Source: Paraburkholderia phenazinium (GTDB lineage Bacteria; Pseudomonadota; Gammaproteobacteria; Burkholderiales; Burkholderiaceae). From it: a DNA stretch of 64,000 nt. The notes under the pieces are model-generated. The model was not told where the DNA came from. It did not search any database and saw only the letters and a program-made list of their open reading frames with translations. Shown in pieces: positions 1-10,300 of the stretch (position 1 is the stretch's first letter; each line of letters starts with the position of its first letter). The stretch lies in NCBI RefSeq assembly GCF_900142845.1, contig NZ_FSRU01000001.1, positions 744,001 through 808,000 on the forward strand, written 5' to 3'. The position numbers were made by a program, and so were the translations under genes.

Positions 1-1
1 C

Positions 2-724
2 GTCGAAGACGATGTCGACATTGCCAACGTTCTCAGCCTGCACCTGCGGGATGAGCGTTATGAGGTCGTGCACAGCGCCGACGGCAACGAAGGCCTGCGG
101 CTGCTGGAGCAGGGCGGCTGGGACGCCTTGATTCTCGATCTGATGCTGCCCGGCGTCGACGGGCTGGAGATTTGCCGGCGCGCCCGCGCGATGACGCGCT
201 ACACGCCCATCATCATCACCAGCGCGCGTTCGAGCGAAGTGCACCGGATTCTCGGCCTGGAACTGGGCGCCGACGACTACCTCGCCAAACCGTTCTCGGT
301 GCTGGAACTGGTCGCGCGGGTGAAAGCGCTGCTGCGGCGCGTCGATGCGATGGCGAAAGACTCGCGCATCGATGCCGGCACCCTGCAGATCGTCGGTCTC
401 ACCATCGACCCGCTGACGCGCGAGGCGGCCGTCGAAGGCCGTCGCATCGAATTGACGCCGCGCGAATTCGACCTGCTGTATTTCTTCGCCCAGCATCCGG
501 GCAAGGTGTACTCGCGGATGGATCTGCTCAATGCCGTGTGGGGTTATCAGCACGAGGGCTACGAACACACCGTGAACACGCACATCAACCGGCTGCGCGC
601 GAAGATCGAGGCCGACCCGGCGCAACCCACGCGCATCCTGACCGTCTGGGGACATGGCTACAAGCTGGCGTCACCGGCTGATGGCCACGTCGCGCAGAGC
701 ACTGCGCCAAAGGATGCGCCGTGA
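2..724 (+). CDS. Response regulator, OmpR/PhoB type (5' end cut by window)
   Basis: Phosphorylation-controlled DNA-binding transcription factor. The reading frame is open from base 2 (VEDDVDIANVLSLHL), so the real start lies outside the window and an internal ATG at 68 is not the start. The receiver domain shows the acidic pair (EDD), the phospho-acceptor Asp in LILDLMLPG, the conserved Thr/Ser region (IIITSAR) and the Lys in DDYLAKPF. A winged-helix effector domain follows, with the typical ELTPREFDLL, VYSRMDLLNAVWGY and HINRLRAKIE segments. Its stop overlaps the GTG start of the histidine kinase by 4 bases, so the two form a cognate two-component pair. The signal and regulon cannot be read from the sequence. 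Confidence 0.93.
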   Translation, partial: VEDDVDIANVLSLHLRDERYEVVHSADGNEGLRLLEQGGWDALILDLMLPGVDGLEICRRARAMTRYTPIIITSARSSEVHRILGLELGADDYLAKPFSVLELVARVKALLRRVDAMAKDSRIDAGTLQIVGLTIDPLTREAAVEGRRIELTPREFDLLYFFAQHPGKVYSRMDLLNAVWGYQHEGYEHTVNTHINRLRAKIEADPAQPTRILTVWGHGYKLASPADGHVAQSTAPKDAP

Positions 725-2199
725 ACCTGACGCTCACCCAGCGACTGCTGATCGTCTTCTCGCTGCTGCTGCTGGCTTGCTGCGGCGCCTCGGCGTGGCT
801 GCAGATCCGCTCCAGCGACCTGCACGAGAAGGAAGTCGTGCAGGGCTTGTCGCGCGATCTCGCGGGGCACATCGCCCGCAGCACCTCGCTGATGGATGCG
901 AATGGCCTGCGCCCCGACGCCGTGCGGCAATTGTTCGGTCAACTGATGGCGGTCAATCCGAGCGTCGAGGTCTATCTACTGGACAACGAGGGGCGCATCA
1001 AGGGCGACGACGCCCCCGCCGGACGGGTGAAGCGCGAGCAAGTGGACCTCGCGCCGATCCACCAGTTCATCGCCGGCGGCACGCTGCCGATTCTTGGCGA
1101 CGACCCGCGCAGCATGGACGGACGCAAGGTGTTCAGTGCCGCGCCTTTGCAGATGGACGGGCAGGCGCCGTCGGGCTACATCTATGTGGTGCTGCTCGGC
1201 GAGGCTCATGACCAGTTGGCGGCGCGCGTGGCCGCGAGTTCGGTATTGCGCACCACGCTGTGGTCGATGGCGCTGGTGGCGCTGCTCGGGTTGGTCGCCG
1301 GGCTGGTGGCATTCGGCCTGATCACCCGGCCGCTGCGGCGCCTGACCGAGGCGATGCGCCGTTTCGATGCCGACGGCGAGCCGGATACGCAGCCCCATGT
1401 GCCGCGTTCCTCGGCAGCGGGTCAGCGCGACGAGATCGCCGTACTCGAAGCCACTTTCGCGCAGATGGCCAATCGCATCGGCGACCAGTGGCGCGCGCTG
1501 CGGCGCCAGGATCAGCAGCGGCGCGAACTGATCGCCAATATTTCGCACGACCTGCGCACGCCGCTGACGTCGTTGCATGGCTACCTCGAAACGCTGTCGC
1601 TGAAGGCGGACTCGCTCAGCGAAGTGGAGCGCAAACGCTATCTGGGGATCGCACTGGCGCAAAGCGTCAAGGTGGGGCGGCTCGCGCAGGCGCTGTTCGA
1701 ACTGGCGCGGCTCGAACATGGCAACGTGCAACCGGCGCTGGAAGATTTCTCGCTGGTCGATCTGGTGCAGGACGTGTTCCAGAAGTTCGAATTGCCGGCC
1801 GAGGCGCGCCATATCCAGCTTCGCGCGGGGATTCCGCCTCGTTTGCCGACGGTCTGCGCCGATCTCGGCATGATCGAGCGCGTGCTGACCAATCTGCTCG
1901 ACAACGCGATTCGCCATACGCCCGCGGAAGGCGCGATCGATGTCGATCTCGCGTACCGCGACGGCAAGGTCCAGGTGACGGTCAGCGATACCGGTCCGGG
2001 CATTCCGGCGGAACTGCGCGAAGGACTATTCGAGCGGCCGTTTAGCTCGGGCGGAGCGCACCGCGGTGGCGGGTTCGGGCTGCTGATCGTGCAGCGCATG
2101 CTGCAGTTGCATCACAGCCGGATACGTCTGGTCGAACACAACGGGGCGGGGACGACGTTTTCCTTCGAACTGCCGACCACCAGCGCGGTTCATGCCTAG
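721..2199 (+). CDS. Sensor histidine kinase (HAMP-HisKA-HATPase), partner of upstream regulator
   Basis: Membrane sensor kinase of 492 residues starting at GTG inside the stop of the upstream regulator (GTGA overlap). A transmembrane helix lies at about residues 9-26 (LLIVFSLLLLACCGASAWL). A periplasmic sensor segment of about 150 residues follows, then a second helix near residues 181-200 and a HAMP linker. The H-box is NISHDLRTPLTSL with the phospho-accepting His at about residue 276. The ATPase half has an N-box (NLLDNAIRH), a G1 box (DTGPGIP), an F-box region (LFERPFSS) and a G2 box (GGGFGLLIV). The G2 box reads GFGLLI where GLGLAI is usual. No known sensory fold was recognised in the periplasmic part. 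Confidence 0.93.
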   Translation: MNLTLTQRLLIVFSLLLLACCGASAWLQIRSSDLHEKEVVQGLSRDLAGHIARSTSLMDANGLRPDAVRQLFGQLMAVNPSVEVYLLDNEGRIKGDDAPAGRVKREQVDLAPIHQFIAGGTLPILGDDPRSMDGRKVFSAAPLQMDGQAPSGYIYVVLLGEAHDQLAARVAASSVLRTTLWSMALVALLGLVAGLVAFGLITRPLRRLTEAMRRFDADGEPDTQPHVPRSSAAGQRDEIAVLEATFAQMANRIGDQWRALRRQDQQRRELIANISHDLRTPLTSLHGYLETLSLKADSLSEVERKRYLGIALAQSVKVGRLAQALFELARLEHGNVQPALEDFSLVDLVQDVFQKFELPAEARHIQLRAGIPPRLPTVCADLGMIERVLTNLLDNAIRHTPAEGAIDVDLAYRDGKVQVTVSDTGPGIPAELREGLFERPFSSGGAHRGGGFGLLIVQRMLQLHHSRIRLVEHNGAGTTFSFELPTTSAVHA

Positions 2200-2275
2200 G
2201 TCCGGGTAGCGGGGCAGGGGCTGCCTGTTTCCGGCAGCCCGCCAAGGCCACCAAGCCCGCCGCGCGCGCTTGCGT

Positions 2276-3343
2276 TCAATGCACCTCGACCGGCACCCTG
2301 CGAGCGAGGGCACACATCAGCTCATACCCGATCGTCCCCGACGCCTGCGCGACATCGTCGATCTTGACCTGATCGCCCCACAGTTCCACCTGCGAGCCGA
2401 CGTGAGCCTTGGGACAGGGTGTGAGATCGACCGTCAGCATGTCCATCGACACGCGGCCCACTACACGCGTCAACGTGCCGTCGACGGCGATGGGCGTGCC
2501 GGTCGGCGCGTGCCGCGGATAGCCGTCCGCGTAACCGCACGCCACTACGCCGATCCGCATGGGCTCGTTGGCCGCAAAGATGCGTCCGTAGCCCACTGTC
2601 TCCTGCAGCGACAGCGTCTGGGTGCCGATGATCTGGCTCGTCAGGCTCATCGACGCGCGCAGCGGAATATCGGCGACGTGGCGCGACAAGCCCGACGGCG
2701 AGCCGCCGTACAGCACGATCCCCGGCCTCACCCAGTTTCGATGGGTGCGCGGATGCCACAGCACGGCCGCCGAGTTGGCGAGGCTGCGCGGGCCGGGAAT
2801 CTCGCTGGTGGCGGCGTCGAACCGGTCCACCTGCCAGTCGACGTCGCCGTCGTCGGCGCTCGCAAAGTGGCTCATCAAGGTGATCTCGCCGATCGAGGCG
2901 GACGAGCGCGCCCGCTCCCACGCGGCGCGAAACACATCCGGCCGGAAGCCCAGCCGGTTCATGCCGGAGTTCATCTTCAGATTGATCGGAATGGGCTGCT
3001 TCACCTGCGCCGCGCACAGCAGGTCGAGCTGCTCGGTGCAATGCACCGCGACGGTCAGGCCGTATTCGTCGGCAATCGCGACGTCGGCCGGCGTGAAGAT
3101 CCCTTCGAGCAGCAGAACCGGCTTCTTCCACCCCAACTCGCGCACGCGCACCGCCTCGTCGAGATCGAGCAGCGCGATGCCGTCGGCCTCGGCCAGCGCC
3201 GGATAGATGCGCTCGATCCCATGTCCGTAAGCATTGGCCTTGACGACGGCCCACACGCGCGAATCGGGCGTCTTCTGCCGGACCAGTTGGAGGTTGTGTC
3301 GGACGGCATCGGGATGAATGCGGGCAACAATCGGGCGGGGCAT
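2276..3343 (-). CDS. alr: Alanine racemase
   Basis: PLP enzyme interconverting L- and D-alanine, supplying D-Ala for peptidoglycan; cytoplasmic. The protein is 355 residues, normal for the family. The PLP-binding Lys is residue 35 in [10 protein letters not shown]. The second catalytic residue, a Tyr, is in the VGYGRIF motif of the C-terminal beta domain, followed by [10 protein letters not shown]. The TIM-barrel phosphate-binding segment is recognisable around [11 protein letters not shown]. It is transcribed against the two-component genes on its downstream side and diverges from the nuclease operon across a 276-base gap. Whether it is the biosynthetic (alr) or the catabolic (dadX) copy cannot be decided here, as no dadA lies beside it. 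Confidence 0.93.
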   Translation of the reverse strand: MPRPIVARIHPDAVRHNLQLVRQKTPDSRVWAVVKANAYGHGIERIYPALAEADGIALLDLDEAVRVRELGWKKPVLLLEGIFTPADVAIADEYGLTVAVHCTEQLDLLCAAQVKQPIPINLKMNSGMNRLGFRPDVFRAAWERARSSASIGEITLMSHFASADDGDVDWQVDRFDAATSEIPGPRSLANSAAVLWHPRTHRNWVRPGIVLYGGSPSGLSRHVADIPLRASMSLTSQIIGTQTLSLQETVGYGRIFAANEPMRIGVVACGYADGYPRHAPTGTPIAVDGTLTRVVGRVSMDMLTVDLTPCPKAHVGSQVELWGDQVKIDDVAQASGTIGYELMCALARRVPVEVH

Positions 3344-3619
3344 CGATGTCCTCGTCGGAAGTAGGGGTAGGGGCGTGAATTAGCGTTGGCTTTCGTGCTT
3401 GAGCCAGTTTCGGGCACTAGGATAAAGCGACGTTTTCAGGTTTTGTTACTGTATTTTTATCGAATTTCAGTATAAAACCCCTGCAGTCGTTCGCGAGCCT
3501 GCGGCGCGGGCAGAAAGCGGCGTTCGCCGTACCAGGACACGCTCTGTCCCGACGTCACGGTAACATCCACCATTCATGACGCACGCAGCCTCATACGTCA
3601 TTCATCGAATGGAGACCCC
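3344..3619. other. Divergent intergenic region between alr and the SbcD-like gene
   Basis: A 276-base spacer that must hold promoters for alr (leftward) and for the five-gene nuclease operon (rightward). It contains an AT-rich patch (3440-3480) unlike the surrounding DNA. Inside it is an imperfect SOS-like dyad, TACTG-N16-CAGTA (3447-3472), directly followed by a TATAAA element. The arms equal those of the E. coli LexA box, but the spacing is 16 rather than 10, so LexA binding is not claimed. The SbcD-like gene has a usable ribosome site (GGAGACC) just before its ATG. Confidence 0.5.
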
Positions 3620-4738
3620 ATGATCAGATTCCTGCACAGCGCAGACTGGCAGATCGGCACGCAATTCGGCCAGTTCGACGCCGAGGAAGCCGCGCATCTC
3701 GCCGAAGCGCGTTTCGAAACGGTGCGGCGGATCGCCAGTGAGGCCACCGCGCGCCGCGTCGATGCAGTGCTGGTGGCCGGCGACGTCTTCGATCAGCAGA
3801 CCGTCTCCGACACGGTCATCCGGCGCCTGTTCGGCGCGCTGGCGGGCTATGCCGGTCCGTGGATCATGCTGCCCGGCAACCACGATGCCGCGCTGGTCGA
3901 AAGCGTCTGGACGCGTGCACAGCGCTTGAACTGCATACCAACCAATGTACGCGTCGTACTGACGCCGGGCGTCGTGCTATTCGACGAACTCAAATGCGCG
4001 TTCTTGTGCGCGCCGCTTACGCAGCGCATCACCTATGACGACACCACCACTTTCTTCGACCACGCCGAAAGCCCGACCGACTATTTCCGCGTCGGGCTTG
4101 CACACGGCAGCGTGAGCGGCATCCTGCAAGAGGGTATCGATTCGACCAACCCGATCGCACCGACACGGGCTGAGACCGCGCGCCTCGACTATCTCGCGCT
4201 GGGCGACTGGCATGGTCACTTCCAGGTGAATGAGCGTACGTGGTACGCCGGCACGCACGAACAGGACCGCTTTCGCGCCAACGACCCGGGCTTCATGCTC
4301 GATGTGACGCTGCAGGAGCTGGGCGCGCTGCCGTCGGTGCAGGCTGTGCCGGTGAGCAAGTATCGCTGGCTGCGCTGGGAAGAAGAGATCGTGGTGCCGA
4401 GCGACGTCGACGCGTTGACGCTGCGTTTGCAGGCACTGGGCGCGGCCGACGTCCTCAAGCTCGACATCCGCGGCACGACCGATCTCGCCTCCGCCGAGGC
4501 CGTGCGTCTCGCGGTGGACGAGACCCGCGCGCGCGTGCGTGCACTGCGCGTCGAAATGACGGAGCTGCAAGTGCAGCCCACAGCGAGCGATCTTGCCGCG
4601 CTCGGGGCGCAAAGCGGCTACCTCGGCAAAGTGGTCGCGCGGCTGCGCGATCTGCAGGCGGACCCGCAGCAGGCGACGTTCGCAGCGGAAGCGCTGCTGC
4701 TGCTCGCCCAGTTTCAGCGTGAAGCGAGGGCTGCATGA
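3620..4738 (+). CDS. SbcD/Mre11/YhaO-like DNA repair metallophosphoesterase
   Basis: Predicted Mn-dependent nuclease that processes DNA ends; 372 residues, cytoplasmic. Metallophosphoesterase motifs run in order: HSADWQIG (residues 6-13), VLVAGDVFD (about 50-58), LPGNHD (about 85-90), GLAHGSV and LALGDWHGH. In motif I the usual D-x-H is D-W-Q (Asp9, Gln11), so one metal-ligand His is replaced by Gln; the other motifs are intact. The C-terminal third resembles the capping/ATPase-contact region of SbcD-type proteins. Its stop overlaps the ATG of the ATPase gene by 4 bases, the classic arrangement of a nuclease-ATPase pair. It is closer to the YhaO type than to canonical sbcD, so no symbol is given. 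Confidence 0.88.
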   Translation: MIRFLHSADWQIGTQFGQFDAEEAAHLAEARFETVRRIASEATARRVDAVLVAGDVFDQQTVSDTVIRRLFGALAGYAGPWIMLPGNHDAALVESVWTRAQRLNCIPTNVRVVLTPGVVLFDELKCAFLCAPLTQRITYDDTTTFFDHAESPTDYFRVGLAHGSVSGILQEGIDSTNPIAPTRAETARLDYLALGDWHGHFQVNERTWYAGTHEQDRFRANDPGFMLDVTLQELGALPSVQAVPVSKYRWLRWEEEIVVPSDVDALTLRLQALGAADVLKLDIRGTTDLASAEAVRLAVDETRARVRALRVEMTELQVQPTASDLAALGAQSGYLGKVVARLRDLQADPQQATFAAEALLLLAQFQREARAA

Positions 4739-7362
4739 AGCTCGAAAGTATTGCGATTCAGGAATTCAAGCAGTTCAATGGACGTTTGTTTATCGGCGAC
4801 CTGGAGCCGGGGCTGAACCTCTTCACCGGTCCGAACGAGGCGGGCAAGAGCACGATTGCGGAAGCGGTGCGGACGGTGTTTCTCGAACGCTACAAGGCGT
4901 CGCATCTGAAAGACCTCTTGCCTTGGGGCAAGGCGAGCGGACAGCCTTCGGTTGAAGTGAGTTTCAATCTCGACGGTGTGGCTTGCACGCTGGCCAAACA
5001 GTTCGTTACCCGGCAACGCTGCGACTTGCGGATCGGTCAGCAGGTCTTCGGCGAGGATGAAGCCGAGGACCGGCTGGCGGCATTGCTCGGCTTCTCGCGC
5101 GCGACGCGCGGCGCGATGAAAGCGGACCAGGCTGGCGTGCCGGGTTTGCTATGGGTGCAGCAGGGCGAGATTCACGACGTGCGCGACGCAAGCGGACACG
5201 CGGCGCTGTATCTGCGCGATGCGCTCACGCAGCTTTCGGGCAGCACCGGCTCGGGTGGTGAAGACGTGCTGATCGGCGCGGTGCAACGCGAATTGCGGCA
5301 ACTGCTGACCGCCCGCACGCAACGCGCAACCGGTCCGCTTGCCGAAGCCGAGCAGGCACTGGCGGCGCTCGCGGTCGAGCGCGATACGCTCGAAGGGCAG
5401 CGTCGTCAGTTCGACGAGAACCTCACGCGTCTTGCCACGCAGCAGGAAGCCTTCGAGGACGCGCAACGCAAACGCCCATGGGAAGCGCATGAGCAAAAGG
5501 CGGTGCAGGCGCAAGCGCGTGCCGCTGCACTGGCCGAACTCGAGCGTAACGTGCAAGGGTTGGCGCAGACACTGCAAGTGCACGAGGCGGAATTGACGCT
5601 CGCGTTGCAGCAGGAGCAAAACGCAGCGGACCAGGAAGCGACGCTCGCTGACGAACGGCAGCAACTCGAACGCGCAAAAGCAGCCGTGCTTGCCGTCGAG
5701 GCCGAGTATGGCCAGGCAAGCGAGCGTGTGACGCGTTGCCAGCAGACCAACGACGCCGCGACCCGCGCATTGGAACTCGCGAATGCCGCGATGATGGCGC
5801 AGGACCTGCACAGCCAGATCGCGATGTATCGCGCTGAAATCGACCGGCTCGAAGCATCGATCGCCGCGGCCGAAGCGGCGCAAGCCGCGGTGCTCGAGGC
5901 CACGCGTACCGCGGCCTCGCTCGAAATCGACGCGGCCCAGTTGCAGCAACTGCAGGCGCTCGAGTCGCGCACCAGCGTGTTGAAGGCGCGCAAGGAAGCG
6001 GCGATGACGCGCATCGACTACAGGCTGAGCGGCGGCGCTATCGTGGTAGGCGGCGAAACGCTGACCGGTGAAGGCGTCTTGCGGCTCGACGCTGAGCAGA
6101 CCATCGAGCTGCCGGGTCTGGGCGAACTGCGTATCGTGCCCGGCGTCTCCGATCTGGCGGCGCTGCGTACCGAACTGTCCGATGCCGAGGCGCAACAGGC
6201 AGAACTGCTGCGGGCGCTGGGCGTGGCCTCGCTGGGCGATGCGCAGGCGCGTCAAGAGCAATGGAAGGCGCAGCTCGCGCAACTGCAGAGCCAGCAGAAG
6301 ATTCTCGCGGTGCATGCGCCGAAGGGCATCGAGCCTTTGCGTAACGACCTGGCGAGTGCAATGGCGCGGCGGCAAACCGCAGACCAGCGACTTGCCGCGT
6401 TGCCGGATGTCACGGGCGCACCGGCGGTGGACGACGCGCGCCGCGCGGCGGACGACGCACGCCAGGCGCTCGACTCCGCGACGCGCTCGCTGGCCGTGGC
6501 GGGCGAGCATCGTTCGAATGCGCAGGCGATGAGCGGCTCGCTCGCCGAGCAGGTGCAGCGTAAAGAAGCCCAGTTGCAGGATGCCGCGTTCCGCGAACGT
6601 CGCGCGCAATGGCAGGCGAAAATCGTCGAACAACGCGCGCACGTGGCCGCCTTGACGAAGCAGCGTGACGAGCGGAACCAGGAACTCGGCGCCGCGCGCA
6701 CCGACGACCCGGTTGCAGAGGCCAAACGCTATCGCGTGTCGGCGGATCTCGCGCGCACCGAGCAGCAGGAACGGCAAGTGCGGATCGCCGAACTGCGCAG
6801 CCAGTTGGAGACGATGGGCGCATCGGGGCTTGGCGAGCGGCTCGCCACGGTGTCCGCTTCGCTCGAACAGATGGAGCGGCGCAAGAACGAGCTGAGCGCG
6901 CGCGCCGGCGCGTTGAGCCTGCTCGACAAGGTGCTGGTCGAGGAGCGCGATGCCGCGGTTGCCCAACTGCGTGCGCCGCTGACCGAACGGCTGGGCCATT
7001 ACCTGAAGCGTATTTTTCCGCAGTCAGCGCTCGAACTGGGCGACGACCTGAGCCCGGTGGCGCTGCAACGCGAAGGCCGCATCGACACGCTCGACGCCCT
7101 CAGTTTCGGCACCCGCGAACAGATGGGGATTCTCACGCGCCTTGCCTACGCCGACCTGCTGAAGGCCGCGGGTCGTCCCACCTTGCTGATGCTCGACGAT
7201 GCCGCCGTCCATACCGACGGCACGCGTCGCGATGCCCTCAAGCGCGCCTTGCTCGATGCGGCGACCCGTCACCAGATCCTGCTGTTCACCTGTCACCCGG
7301 AGTTGTGGGACGATCTGGGCGTCAAGCAACGCGCGATCGACGACCTGAGGGCCGCCGCATGA
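4735..7362 (+). CDS. SbcC/Rad50/YhaN-like coiled-coil AAA ATPase
   Basis: Predicted SMC-like ATPase partner of the upstream nuclease; 875 residues. The N-terminal ATPase lobe has Walker A GPNEAGKST (about residues 32-40). A long Ala/Gln/Glu/Arg-rich coiled coil (about 190-420 and 480-740) is broken by a beta-rich block at about 424-475 (RLSGGAIVVGG to LGELRIVPG). The C-terminal lobe has a signature-like SFGTREQMGIL and Walker B TLLMLDDAAVHTDG. The catalytic acid after the Walker B Asp is Asp, not Glu, as in many YhaN-type proteins. No CxxC zinc hook is present at the coil apex; the beta block stands there instead. It overlaps recC by 4 bases (ATGA), so co-translation with the RecBCD genes is expected. 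Confidence 0.87.
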   Translation: MKLESIAIQEFKQFNGRLFIGDLEPGLNLFTGPNEAGKSTIAEAVRTVFLERYKASHLKDLLPWGKASGQPSVEVSFNLDGVACTLAKQFVTRQRCDLRIGQQVFGEDEAEDRLAALLGFSRATRGAMKADQAGVPGLLWVQQGEIHDVRDASGHAALYLRDALTQLSGSTGSGGEDVLIGAVQRELRQLLTARTQRATGPLAEAEQALAALAVERDTLEGQRRQFDENLTRLATQQEAFEDAQRKRPWEAHEQKAVQAQARAAALAELERNVQGLAQTLQVHEAELTLALQQEQNAADQEATLADERQQLERAKAAVLAVEAEYGQASERVTRCQQTNDAATRALELANAAMMAQDLHSQIAMYRAEIDRLEASIAAAEAAQAAVLEATRTAASLEIDAAQLQQLQALESRTSVLKARKEAAMTRIDYRLSGGAIVVGGETLTGEGVLRLDAEQTIELPGLGELRIVPGVSDLAALRTELSDAEAQQAELLRALGVASLGDAQARQEQWKAQLAQLQSQQKILAVHAPKGIEPLRNDLASAMARRQTADQRLAALPDVTGAPAVDDARRAADDARQALDSATRSLAVAGEHRSNAQAMSGSLAEQVQRKEAQLQDAAFRERRAQWQAKIVEQRAHVAALTKQRDERNQELGAARTDDPVAEAKRYRVSADLARTEQQERQVRIAELRSQLETMGASGLGERLATVSASLEQMERRKNELSARAGALSLLDKVLVEERDAAVAQLRAPLTERLGHYLKRIFPQSALELGDDLSPVALQREGRIDTLDALSFGTREQMGILTRLAYADLLKAAGRPTLLMLDDAAVHTDGTRRDALKRALLDAATRHQILLFTCHPELWDDLGVKQRAIDDLRAAA

Positions 7363-10300
7363 GTTCGATTCCCGCAGGACTGATGCTCGTTCACGGCAAT
7401 CAGCCGGAGCGCTTGCGCGACCTGATGGTCCAATGGATCCGCCAGCATCCGTTGGGACCGCTCGAAAAAGAGGTCATCCTCGTTCAGAGCAACGGTATTG
7501 CCCAGTGGCTGAAGCTCGCGCTCGCCGCGGATCCGGAAGACGGCGGCTGCGGTATTTCGGCCGCGCTCGACATGTCGCTGCCGGCGAGCTTTCTGTGGCA
7601 GGTGTACCGCGCGGTGCTCGGCGACAGCGCCGTGCCGGCGATTTCCCCGTTCGACAAATCACGCCTCGTCTGGCGCCTGACGCGTCTGTTGCCGGAGCTG
7701 CTCGAGTCGCCGGGCTATGCGCCGCTCAAGCGCTTCATGGCCCACGACGGCGATCAGCGCAAACGCTTCCAGCTCGCGCAGCGCGTGGCGGATCTGTTCG
7801 ACCAGTACCAGGTTTATCGTGCGGACTGGCTCGCGGCGTGGGCCGCGGGTGAGGACGTGCAGATCGACGCGCGCAACAAGCGCACGCCGCTGCCGGACGA
7901 ATACCGCTGGCAGGCCGCGCTCTGGCGGGCGCTGCTGGAGGATGTGGAGACGCACGCCGCAGCGGGCGCCGAGATGGCCACGGCCGGCCGCGCCGCAGTC
8001 CACGACGAATTTCTGCGCCGTGCCGCGGAGATGTCAGAACATGAGCGGCCACCTGGGTTGCCGCGCCGGGTCATCATTTTCGGCATTTCGAGCTTGCCGC
8101 GTCAGGCCGTGGAAGTGCTCGCCGCGCTCTCGCGCTGGACCCAGGTGCTGATGTGCGTGCATAACCCTTGCGCGCACTACTGGGCCGATATCGTCGCCGA
8201 TCAGGATCTGTTGCGTGCGCAACGTTCCCGCCAGCAGCGCCGTCACGGCGCGCCGGCCACCATGGACGACGCGCAGTTGCATCTGCACGCGCAACCGCTG
8301 CTGGCGGCGTGGGGCAAGCAGGGCCGCGATTTCATCGGCCTGCTCGACGAATACGACAGCGCCGAAGCGCGCGAGCGCTACACCGCGCATTTCACCGGCA
8401 TCGGGCAGCGCATCGATTTGTTCGAAAGCGACGATGCGTCGACCATGCTGCAGCAATTGCAGGACGACATCCGCGATCTGCGGCCGCTGCCCGAATCGCG
8501 CGAGCTGTGGGGCGCGGTGGACGCGAACGCCGACCACTCGATCCGCTTTCACGTCGCGCACAGCCCGCAGCGCGAAGTCGAGATCCTGCACGACCAGTTG
8601 CTGGCCGCGTTTGCCGCCGATCCGACGCTGCGTCCGCGCGATGTGATCGTGATGGTGCCGGACATCGAGGTCTACACGCCGCATATCCAGGCCGTGTTCG
8701 GTCTGCTGGATATGGACGACTCGCGTCATATTCCGTTCAGCGTCGCGGACCGTGGCCAACGCGATTTCGATCCGCTGATCGGCGCACTCGAAACGCTGCT
8801 CGCGCTGCCGCAATCGCGCCTGACCGTCAGCGATGTGCTCGACCTGCTCGAAGTGCCCGCCTTGCGCGCGCGTTTCGGTATCGATACGGATGATTTGCCG
8901 AAGCTGCGTAGCTGGATCAGCGGCGCCAACATTCGCTGGGGACTGCACGCCGAACAACGCGCGAGTCTCGGCTTGCCGCAAGCCGGCGGCGAGAGCGCGC
9001 CCAATAGCTGGGCCTTCGGCCTGCGCCGCATGTTGCTCGGCTATGCGGCCGGCGACAAGGCCGGCGCGTGGCACGACATCGAACCGTATGCGGAGATCGG
9101 CGGTCTCGATGCGGCCTTGCTTGGACCGCTGACGCGTCTCGTGGATGCGCTCGACGAAACCTGGCAGACGCTGCGCCAACCGGCCACCGTGACTGGCTGG
9201 TGCACACGTCTGCGTTGGCTCAAGACTACCTTCTTCGCACCCGACGACAGCGAAGACGCCTACACGCTGGAACGCCTCGACGCCGCGCTCGAAGCGTGGC
9301 GCGACGCCTGCGACGAAGCGGCGCTGACCGGCGAATTGCCGCTGTCGATCGTCGGCGATTACTGGCTCTCGCAGTTCGAAGGTGGCGGCCTGACCCAGCG
9401 CTTCTTCGCGGGCGCCGTCACCTTCGCCACGCTGATGCCGATGCGCGCGATTCCGTTTCGCATCGTCTGCCTGCTCGGCATGAACGACGGTGACTATCCG
9501 CGTAACCGCATGCCGCTCGACTTCGATCTGATGCGGCGCGACTACCGTCCTGGTGACCGCTCGCGTCGCGAGGACGACCGCTATCTGTTCCTGGAGGCGC
9601 TGTTGTCGGCGCGCGAGCATCTGCATGTGTCGTGGGTGGGGCGCAGCGTCAACGACAACACGCCGCGGCCGCCGTCGGTGCTGGTCGGCCAGTTGCGCGA
9701 CCATCTGAAAGGCGGCTGGCATTTGAAAGGCGCGGCAGGGAACGAGCCGGATGCGTTGCTGCATGCGTTGACCGTCGATCACCGGTTGCAGCCGTTTAGC
9801 GCCGAGTATTTTCCGGCGAAAGCGGGTGCGTCGAAGCTGTTCACGTATGCGCGGGAGTGGAACCAGCCGGTGTCGGAGTCGGAGTCCGGCGCGAGCGTGG
9901 ATAGGTTGGAAAACGGTAACGACGCCGAGCTGCAACCGCTCGAACGTGACGAGCCGCTCTCGGTGCGCGAACTGGCAGATTTTCTCAAGGATCCGGTCAA
10001 GAGCTTCTTCCGCCATCGTCTGCGCGTCGCCTTCGAAACCGAGGATGCCGCCAGCGAGAATCATGAGCCGTTCGAAGTGGATCAGCTCGAAGCGTGGCAA
10101 CTGCAAAACGAACTGATTCGCGCCCAGGCTGCCGCGCTTGAACGGGGTGAACAGGATCTGCTGCCTGCAGCGCAAAACCGCCTCGAGCGCATGCATCGCA
10201 GCGGCGATCTGGCGGCCGGCGGCTTCGGCGAAGTGATAGCCGACGACCTGATGGAGCCGATGGCCGATCTGTTCGAACGCTATCGCGCCGAGTTGCAGCG

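Noticed and set aside
68..724. Response regulator starting at the ATG at 68
   Set aside because: The frame is open to the left edge and encodes the start of the receiver domain, so the gene is cut by the window.
3447..3472. LexA (SOS) box before the nuclease operon
   Set aside because: Arms match but spacing is 16 instead of 10; recorded only as an unexplained dyad.
5149..6999. Leftward open frame of 616 codons opposite the SbcC-like gene
   Set aside because: Shadow of the Ala/Gln/Glu-rich coiled coil; composition is not protein-like.
7305..7358. Upstream extension of recC
   Set aside because: It would overlap the ATPase gene by 58 bases; the ATG at 7359 gives the same 4-base overlap as every other junction in the operon.
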